From NCBI RefSeq assembly GCF_000143415.4, contig NW_003314367.1, positions 276,598 through 340,597 on the forward strand: a stretch of 64,000 bases of DNA. Reading direction: 5' to 3'. Position 1 is the stretch's first letter. Every line of letters begins with the position of its first letter. Positions 57,780 through 64,000 of the stretch are shown in pieces. Source of the DNA: Selaginella moellendorffii. Its lineage: Eukaryota > Streptophyta > Lycopodiopsida > Selaginellales > Selaginellaceae. The notes under the pieces are model-generated. The model did not search any database. It worked only from the letters and a program-made list of their open reading frames with translations, and was not told the DNA's origin. The position numbers and the translations under genes are program-made.

Positions 57780-58464
57780 TGTGAGACACAAAATCCCTAA
57801 GCCCCAAAGTGGAGCCGGAAGGGCGCCACATGGTAGTGGCCGAAGCGAGAGCCAAACGAGCGTAACACATTTGGACCAAAAGCTCCGACTTGAAAAGTCA
57901 AGAGCGGGAGTGGAACTCCCAACGAAGTGCTCGAGGAACGAGCACGAAGCGAGCAAAAGGCGAGGCTCCAAAAAGGGACCCAAAAGGACCAACACATGAC
58001 ACGTGGGAGTGTCCGAGATGGACTCGAGTTGGAGTCCGAAGTGGAGTCCGAGATGGACCCGAGTTGGAGTCCGAAGTGGAGTCCGAGATGGACCCGAGTT
58101 GGAGTCCAAAGTGGAGTCCGAGATGGACCCGAGTTGGAGTCCGAAGTGGAGTCCGAGATGGACCCGAGATGGAGTCCGAGATGGAGTCCGAAGTGGAGTC
58201 TGAGGTGGACCCGAGATGGACCCGAGTTGGAGTCCGAAGTGGAGTCCGAGATGGACCCGAGATGGAGTCCGAGATGGAGTCTGAGATGGAGTCCGAGGTG
58301 GACCCGAGATGGACCCACAATGGAGTCCGAGATGGAGTCCGAGATGGACCCGAGATGGAGTCCGAGATGGAGTCCGAGATGGACCCGAGATGGACCCGAG
58401 ATGGACCCGAGATGGAGTCCGAGATGGAGTCCGAGATGGAGTCCGAAGTCGAGACCGAGACCGG

Positions 58465-58496
<32 letters not shown>

Positions 58497-59611
58497 TCGG
58501 GACCGAGACCGAGATCGAGGCCGAGGCCGAGACCGAGCCCGAGCCCAAGTCCGAGTCTGAATCCGAGTCCGAGTCCGAGTCCGAGTCCGAGTCCGAGTCT
58601 GAGTCCGGAGCCTGAGAGGGTGAAAGCCCAAAGCGTTCGTCTCCCAGACCCTGGGGGGTTTGGTGAGCTCCAAAAGTATAGTAGGGGGGAGGACTGCAGT
58701 GGAGCCAGTTTGGCCAGGAAAGGCCAGTTTGGCCCAGGAAGGCCGGACCCAGTGTTGGGTGATGAGCTGCCCACTGGGAAGTCCAAGACTAGAGTGAACA
58801 CAGACCGACAAGTGGGGTAGCTTGGTGAAGTGTTCAAGAGCCGGCTCTAGTTCCCCCGGGAGATCGACTGGCCGATGCTCCCAGTCCAAGTGTGGGTGGC
58901 ACTACCTACTTGGATACCTGGTGTGGCTCAACGGAACCCGCTCTAAGCCCATGGCTAGAGCACCCAAGGGCAGAAGGCAAGGAGAGTACCCAGGTGGCTC
59001 GCGTAAGGCCACAGTGTTCCGAAATGTTGTCCCAAAGGCCCAGACTGTGGAAAGGAAGAGGAGCAGTCCTCTGGGGTAGTGACCAAGGACACAGTCGTGT
59101 GGTGAGGAAGTCCCAGAGGACCGTGGGACTTAGTGGTCGGGCTTGTGGGTCTCGATCCAGTGGCAGTGTTGGCAAACACGGCCAGGGGCAGAAAGGGACT
59201 TAGTGGGGACTGACAGAGGGATATTGGGGAAGGCTAATCCCCTTGTCGGTGGGCATCCTAAGGATGTTAAGGAGTGGATCTGAGATGACCACTCACGGAT
59301 GGTTTGCCTAGTCTTGGAGAGCCAAGACGGTGATGCAAGTGGTATTGGACTACTAGTGTGGCAAAGGTGATTGGGCATGGCCTTAGCGTAACGGGCTGCT
59401 ATGTCGGTGGTACCTTTGAGTGTCGGTCATGGGATCGGACACGTGGAGCGCTTGGACCAAGTGCAAATGTTGAGTGGCATGGATGCCATTCTCGGGGCTA
59501 GAAAGTCCCAAGTCCTGGATTGGACTTATGGAGGTTGTGAATGAGACTCCTCCAAGTGGTCAGAGGTGTGGTTAAGTGACTAAAGTAGAATGGAAAATTT
59601 AATCGCTTACA
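57780..59611 (+). repeat. Gypsy-3 3' LTR (1832 bp)
   Basis: Starts tgtgagacac after the purine tract and ends cgcttaca. Contains the array at 58017-58612. Confidence 0.9.
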
Positions 59612-59798
59612 CCTCGCTTATTGCTCGCTTCGTGCTCGTTCCTCGAGCACTTTGTTGGGAGTTCCACTCCCGCTCTTGACTTTTCAAGTCGGAGCTTTTG
59701 GTCCAAACGTGTTACGCTCGTTTGGCTCTCGCTTCAGCCACTACCACGTGGCACCCTTTCCGGCTCCACTTTGGGGCCTAGGGATTTTGTGTCTCACA
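59612..59798 (-). repeat. Gypsy-1 5' LTR, third piece
   Basis: After the cctcg duplication this completes the LTR through tgtgtctcaca, followed by tagac and Copia coding DNA. It matches 38213-38401. Confidence 0.9.
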
Positions 59799-60980
59799 TA
59801 GACCTTCATCCGTAAGCTTGGCTACAGAAACCAGATTCTTCACTATCTTTGGAACATACCATGCATTCTTCAAGAGCAGAGATTTTCTTCCCAGTGGACC
59901 TCGCACATCCCCAGTTGCGCGAACAGGTAAAATGCTTCCATCTCCCACATGAATGCACTTCCCTTTTGCAGCATGCAACTGCACAAAGTTTGACCCGCTT
60001 TGCATCAGGTGTCTCTCTGAACCTGAATCGATGGTCAGTTTTTCAGAAACGTTTGGAACTGCTACCTCAGATGATGCTGCAAGTTCTTGTGTTTCCCCTT
60101 CCTGAGCATTTGCTGCGAGCCTTATGTTCATGCGCTGCAGCCAAGCTGCAACTGGGCAATCCTTGGAGTAGTGTCCTGGCATCCCACAGGTCCAGCATTC
60201 CTGTTTGTTCTTGCCCACAAAACAATCCCGAACTACTGCTTCTTTACCAGAATTCCCTGAATTCTACTGCTGCTGTGGATTTCCCCTAAACCTGCGACCT
60301 CTGCCTCGTCCTCCTCTTCCGCGGCCTCCTCTGCCTCGATGATTTCCAGCCCACATAGCTGAATCAGTCCCTGACTGATTGATTGATGCAGAAGCATTTG
60401 ATGTAGAATGTGAGATCAAAACATGGGAAGGCCTCTGATCAAAGTCCACAATCAAACCTCTCGCAGCCAGCTCCGAGCGTAAAGTTTGCTCAGCTTGTTC
60501 AAAGTTGAGCGACATCATGCGAACGGTAGGGACGAAAGAACTAAAAGAAGAATCTTGCATGGCCTCGCAAAGTGCCAAAACTTTCTTGCTTTCGTTGAAC
60601 GCTGCTAGACTGCCTTCAAGCTCCATCCACAGATCTTGCATCTTGGCGAGGAACTCTTCAAAGTTCTCGCCTGGATGAAAACGGGTCTCACGAATGCAAG
60701 TCTCGACCATGCTAATCTTGGAGAGGGAAAGAACAGCATACTTGTTGTGGAGATGAGCCCAGATCTCACAAGCACACTTATGACACAAACGCATCATAAG
60801 GGCATCTGCAAACTTAGAAAGAATCAATCCTTTTGCTCGAGATTCCTTCTTCTCCAGCGCAGCTTGTTCCCCTGGATCAAGCTGTTGTCAAGCTGCTGGA
60901 ACAGAGGCACGAATTGCCTCTTCATCCACGACTTCTCCTTCCACTGAAGTGAAGCTCCCAATGCAGCAGGGGCTCACCAT
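59799..60980 (-). pseudogene. Copia gag and protease
   Basis: From a possible start at 60980 the minus strand encodes a gag segment (SKFADALMMRLCHKCA, MQDLWMELEGSLAAF), an Arg/Gly-rich stretch, a zinc knuckle CWTCGMPGHYSKDCP, a protease-like LTIDSGSERHLM, and the pre-integrase segment ending at the Gypsy-1 insertion point. In-frame stops occur at 60888-60890 (TGA) and just after the PQQQ codons at 60264 (TAG). Confidence 0.88.
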
Positions 60981-61197
60981 GTACAAGCATCTGCAGCGAT
61001 TGTCGGTGGTGAAACGATTTCCTAGAGTTCTTCCATCTGCAGCACGCGCATCATTTTCTCGGACCGGGTGTTGAACCCTCTCCTCCCATCAAAGGCAGTG
61101 ACTCCCTGAAGCAAGATCAATCCAACTTTGCTGCAGCTCATGATGTGAGGCACAAAAAAAGGAGAAGAAAGAGTTCAGAAACTAAGCTCTGATACCA

Positions 61198-61351
61198 AGA
61201 AAGAAAAACGGAGCAAGAACAATGAATTTCACTTCAACACACACCTTGATTCATATATGGCTGTATATATATACAACTTCAATCAAATCGGAAATCACCA
61301 GAGATCTGATCACGATTCGGACTGCTTGTCGTGTTCATCATTATTCCTACA
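61198..61351 (-). repeat. Copia 5' LTR
   Basis: 154 bp. On the minus strand it is followed directly by TGGTATCAGAGCTTAG, the primer-binding site. The stretch from there to 60980 is leader DNA without a gene. Confidence 0.9.
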
Positions 61352-62353
61352 ACAAGACCGTTGCACAGGCGTCGGAGACCGTAACAAAGGTGATCTCGTT
61401 GGGTTGCAAGCCTTCAAGATCCATCTTTCAAAACAACGCGATGGCCTGCTGATTATGCCCGTTGTGCGAATACGCCGCAATCGTAACGTTCCAGGAAACC
61501 ACATCTCTGCAAGGCATCTGATTCAAGACATCCACAGCTTGATCAACCAGTCCGTTCTGAGCATAGGCTGTGACCATTGAGTTCCAGGTCACGACATCCC
61601 TCTCAGGCACCTTTTCAAACAACACCCTTGCCTCACGTAAATGACCGTTTTGCGCATACTCTCTAACGATCGTCGTCTTTCTTCTCCGGCATCGCATCAA
61701 ACACCATCCTCGCAAGTCCCAAATCGCCCTCCGAAGCGTGCGCAGCTACGATCGTGTTCCTGGCGATGAGATTCTGCTGAGGCATTCCGTCAAACAAAGC
61801 CTTTGCTCGAGCGGTGTCGCCATTTTGAGCATACGCGGAGATCATCAGCGACCACGAAACCAGATCTCTCCTCGGCATATCTTCGAACAATGTCTCGGCC
61901 TCGCGAAAACGCTTCGTGTGAGCGTAACCAGATATCATCACATTCCAACAGATCCTCAGCCTCTTCAAGACCACCAGTTCTTCTGTAGGCTTCCAGCATT
62001 GTCGTCCAGGAAACCACATTCTTGATCGGCATGTTGCCGAACAAAATCCTCGCTTGCAGCAACTGACCATTCTCTGTATATGCACGGATCATGATGTTCC
62101 AAGTGGACGCATTAGGCTGGTTAACACTATCAAACACGTCGCGAGCATCAGGCAAACTCCCGCATTTCCCGTACATCTGAACGAGCAGATTGCAGAGGAC
62201 TGTGTTGTTTGTTTGCCAGGACGCATGGATCTCTCTGTGAAGTTGTTTCCCTCTGGCTAAGTCTCTGGTAAGAGCGCAGGATTTCAGCAGCGAGACGTAC
62301 AGAGCTGGGCTGATGGTGGTTCTAGAAACGCACATCTCTGTCAACTGAATCAT
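61352..62353 (-). pseudogene. PPR gene copy 2, 5' half
   Basis: From 62353 the frame encodes MIQLTEMCVS, the first PPR units and NQPNASTWNIMIRAYTENG, retaining codons missing from copy 1. A deletion of about 405 bp relative to copy 1 (junction near 61947) fuses two repeats out of frame. Further breaks occur near 61680. The Copia insertion separates this from 32926-33733. Confidence 0.9.
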
Positions 62354-62460
62354 CGATCTTATACAGCGCTAGCCTACAGCTTCTATCTAAACTGGTTTTG
62401 CGACATCCATATCAACAATCCGGCTTGTTTCGTCGGTGCTCGTCTTCTTCTTCGGTTTCT

Positions 62461-63064
62461 TCATCTCATGTAGACGGACAAGTAGGCAATGCTGAGCAGC
62501 AAAGTGACGAGTGTAAAAGCAGCACCGACAACACTCACGCCTTGCAGAACAGTGCTGCAACCAGATTCTTCAAACCTTTCCACTTGGTAACTGCTGAGGC
62601 TGGCCGCCGTGTTCAAGAAGAGCTCAGCGATCACGAAAGAGATCCTGCCATTACCACAAAAGTTGATCTTTTAAATAAATGAATTTTTCTTTCTTGCTGA
62701 AAATACCAGGAAAGAGTGAGGAGGATAATTTCAGCGATCTTGCATCCGCGTCGATGAAGCGACGAAGAACAGCAAGTGCATTTTGTGGCGGCTGTGGCGG
62801 TGATTTAGCCGAGAGGCAAACACACGGCAGCTCCGATAGCTAAGCCGCTTGCTACCCCTCCTCTCTTGGGGATGCATCTGATTCTGGTGTGATCAGATGA
62901 AATCTCGTCTTGAATGGTTTCCTACAGCCAGAAAACGCGAATTCAAGGGCGAAGTGAAGGCGGCTTACATGATAACTTGTGGACGAAGAACCGACTGAAA
63001 GGCCGAACGCGAGGAGATCCAACGCTAATGTAAATGCAGCAGCGGGATAAAGAGATAACCTCAT
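62461..63064 (-). pseudogene. DUF1218 family membrane protein, copy 2, C-terminally truncated
   Basis: Exons 63064-62969, 62921-62707 and 62644-62461 give 164 residues with the same splice sites as copy 1. It has three extra codons in exon 2 (TIQDEI region). A 4-bp deletion near 62465 creates a stop just after AYLSVYM, removing the basic KKPKKK tail and last ~20 residues. All four hydrophobic segments remain, so a shortened protein is conceivable. Confidence 0.8.
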
Positions 63065-63346
63065 TGGAACTCTTGCAACTGGGAATGAATCAATTGAAGC
63101 AGAAGCAGAGTAAAGGGAGACATTGTCGGTGAAGTTAAGCAAAGTGAGTTAGTATTTAACATATAATTAACAAAATGTTTGCAAAAAACATATTCTATGA
63201 AAATAGTCAACTCTATGTTTTGTTACATTCCACTGAGGGGGAATTCTAATTGGTACATAATATTCTTTTCCATACAAAGAATATTCTGGTACACGGTAAT
63301 TGTGTCAAGTTTAAGGATTTTATAAAAACATAATTATTATTTATTT

Positions 63347-63353
<7 letters not shown>

Positions 63354-63388
<35 letters not shown>
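63354..63388. repeat. TA microsatellite
   Basis: A run of about 16 TA dinucleotides after a tgtgtgta start. Block X has only a short, broken TA run at the same place (about 12837-12848). Confidence 0.9.
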
Positions 63389-63393
<5 letters not shown>

Positions 63394-63744
63394 CTAAATA
63401 TAAACTACTAGCACTTGCCCAGCATGTGCTGTCCTATTAGCAAAATATTGTTTTGATTGTTATAATTTTGTTATATTAAAAATTAAAAGTAGAATAATAT
63501 CAAAAAATAAATATTGTATTCTACTTTGAAAGAAGAATTGAGGGAATTATGCCCAGCAAATGTTAGGTGAACACAAAAGTCAATTCTTGTAAACTTGATA
63601 TTATAAATATTTAGAACAAAATATATTCCTAGAGAAAAGTAAGAATAAATATTCATGGTGGGTGCCTTTAGCCATACTAGAGTCTGCATCTCAGACCGAA
63701 GTCCATTGAGAAACTAGTTCATACCTAAAACATCTGGAACAGAA

Positions 63745-63815
63745 GCCTCATGGGTACTTTCCCCGCCTTTCGCCTTTAGGTGCTCTAGCCATGGGCTTAG
63801 AGCGAAGTTCCGTTA
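63745..63815. mobile_element. Fragment of a Gypsy-1/3-type LTR
   Basis: About 70 bp matching 37163-37233 (aagcctcatgggtact... to ...gaagttccgtt). No other LTR sequence is attached. Flanking DNA is AT-rich. Confidence 0.8.
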
Positions 63816-64000
63816 CCATGTGATCCAGGCCATTACCCCAGAACTTCAGCGCGATCACAAACCGGCATGATGGCAATGCGAAATACTAATAAAAATATTA
63901 GATACAATTATTATTTGGAAATATGAATATATTTAGACCCAGAAAAAAATAAAAATAAAAATTCTATTATTAATAATATGTTATATGTAAGTTATATTTT
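63816..64000. other. AT-rich end of window, no gene seen
   Basis: Mostly A/T runs on both strands. Also, 63389-63744 shows no credible coding frame. Confidence 0.6.

Larger units (their letters stand above)
51701..59611 (+). mobile_element. Gypsy-3: second gag-pol-less element, opposite orientation
   Basis: Same family as Gypsy-1 but on the plus strand, inserted in the Gypsy-1 5' LTR. LTRs are 51701-53669 (including the assembly gap) and 57780-59611. A PBS (cttggtatcggagctg) follows at 53670, and ggtggtggagt precedes the 3' LTR. The target duplication is cctcg at 51696-51700 and 59612-59616. The 4110-bp interior lacks retroelement proteins, as in Gypsy-1. Confidence 0.9.
36551..59798 (-). 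mobile_element. Gypsy-1: LTR element without gag-pol, hosting two more elements
   Basis: LTRs start TGTGAGACAC and end CTTACA on the minus strand. The 3' LTR is 36551-38401. The 5' LTR is in three pieces: 42506-43357, 50895-51700 and 59617-59798 (about 1840 bp in total versus 1851). The target duplication is tagac at 36546-36550 and 59799-59803, within the Copia integrase region. A PBS (TGGTATCAGGGCTG) adjoins the 5' LTR at about 42493-42504. The 4104-bp interior has no gag, protease, RT or integrase. Confidence 0.92.
33734..61351 (-). mobile_element. Copia LTR retrotransposon inserted in a PPR gene
   Basis: Two 154-bp LTRs (33734-33887 and 61198-61351) flank gag-protease and integrase-RT-RNase H segments on the minus strand. 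The 5-bp target duplication is acgag (29-33 bp past 33700) and acaag (61352-61356, one change). Block X shows the empty site as gagcaacgagaccgttg near 10375. A PBS, TGGTATCAGAGCTTAG, follows the 5' LTR, and a purine tract GAAGGGGGAG precedes the 3' LTR. Without nested elements it is about 4.4 kb. Several stops make it non-autonomous now. Confidence 0.93.
24659..63410. repeat. Segmental duplication block X' (interrupted by retrotransposons)
   Basis: This is the second copy of block X. Without the Copia insertion at 33734-61351 it is about 11 kb. It is shorter than block X mainly because about 2.4 kb is missing from its BRWD-like gene (junction near 28463) and about 0.4 kb from its PPR gene (junction near 61947). 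It has about 530 bp (30435-30960) that block X lacks. Confidence 0.85.

Overview
This is nuclear DNA of a land plant. Genes are split by very short introns (47-62 bp where I could place both ends), with GT-AG and some GC-AG borders. The protein families are plant-type: PLS-class pentatricopeptide repeat (PPR) proteins, a DUF1218 protein, an F-box protein of the Arabidopsis At5g39450 type, and the plant form of the BRWD/PHIP-like WD40 protein. Tiny introns, abundant PPR genes and nested LTR retrotransposons fit a lycophyte such as Selaginella. The genus is an inference; nothing in the window proves it.

Layout. Positions 1-12865 (block X) and 24659-63410 (block X') are two same-direction copies of one segment of about 11-13 kb. 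On the minus strand each carries, in coordinate order: a 5' fragment of the BRWD-like gene, a small membrane-anchored 11-residue-repeat gene (family A), a BRWD-like gene, a second small 11-mer-repeat gene (family B), an unrecognised disordered-protein locus, a PPR gene, and a DUF1218 gene. Between the blocks lie a degraded unidentified gene, a possible retroelement LTR remnant, an intronless P-loop ATPase on the plus strand (15567-16817), a broken F-box gene, the best family A gene (18250-18753) and the most complete BRWD-like copy (19220-25114). Most host genes are decaying duplicates. The apparently intact reading frames are the ATPase, DUF1218 copy 1, and the first exons of the 11-mer family.

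The PPR gene of block X' is split by a 27.6 kb nest of four LTR retrotransposons. A degraded Copia element (33734-61351, TSD acgag) contains a Gypsy element (36551-59798, TSD tagac). The 5' LTR of that Gypsy element contains two more: an apparently intact chromovirus-type Gypsy (43358-50889, TSD ctcat) and an oppositely oriented Gypsy (51701-59611, TSD cctcg). The first and last Gypsy copies are one family with about 4.1 kb of internal DNA and no gag-pol. The middle one has a complete gag-pol that becomes open only if two small introns (47 and 52 bp) are removed. The first of these lies just before the catalytic glutamate of integrase.

The least explained signals are the membrane-anchored 11-mer-repeat family, the intron-bearing gag-pol, four separate micro-inversions inside the duplicated block, and a truncated organelle-type tRNA-Trp inserted in block X only.
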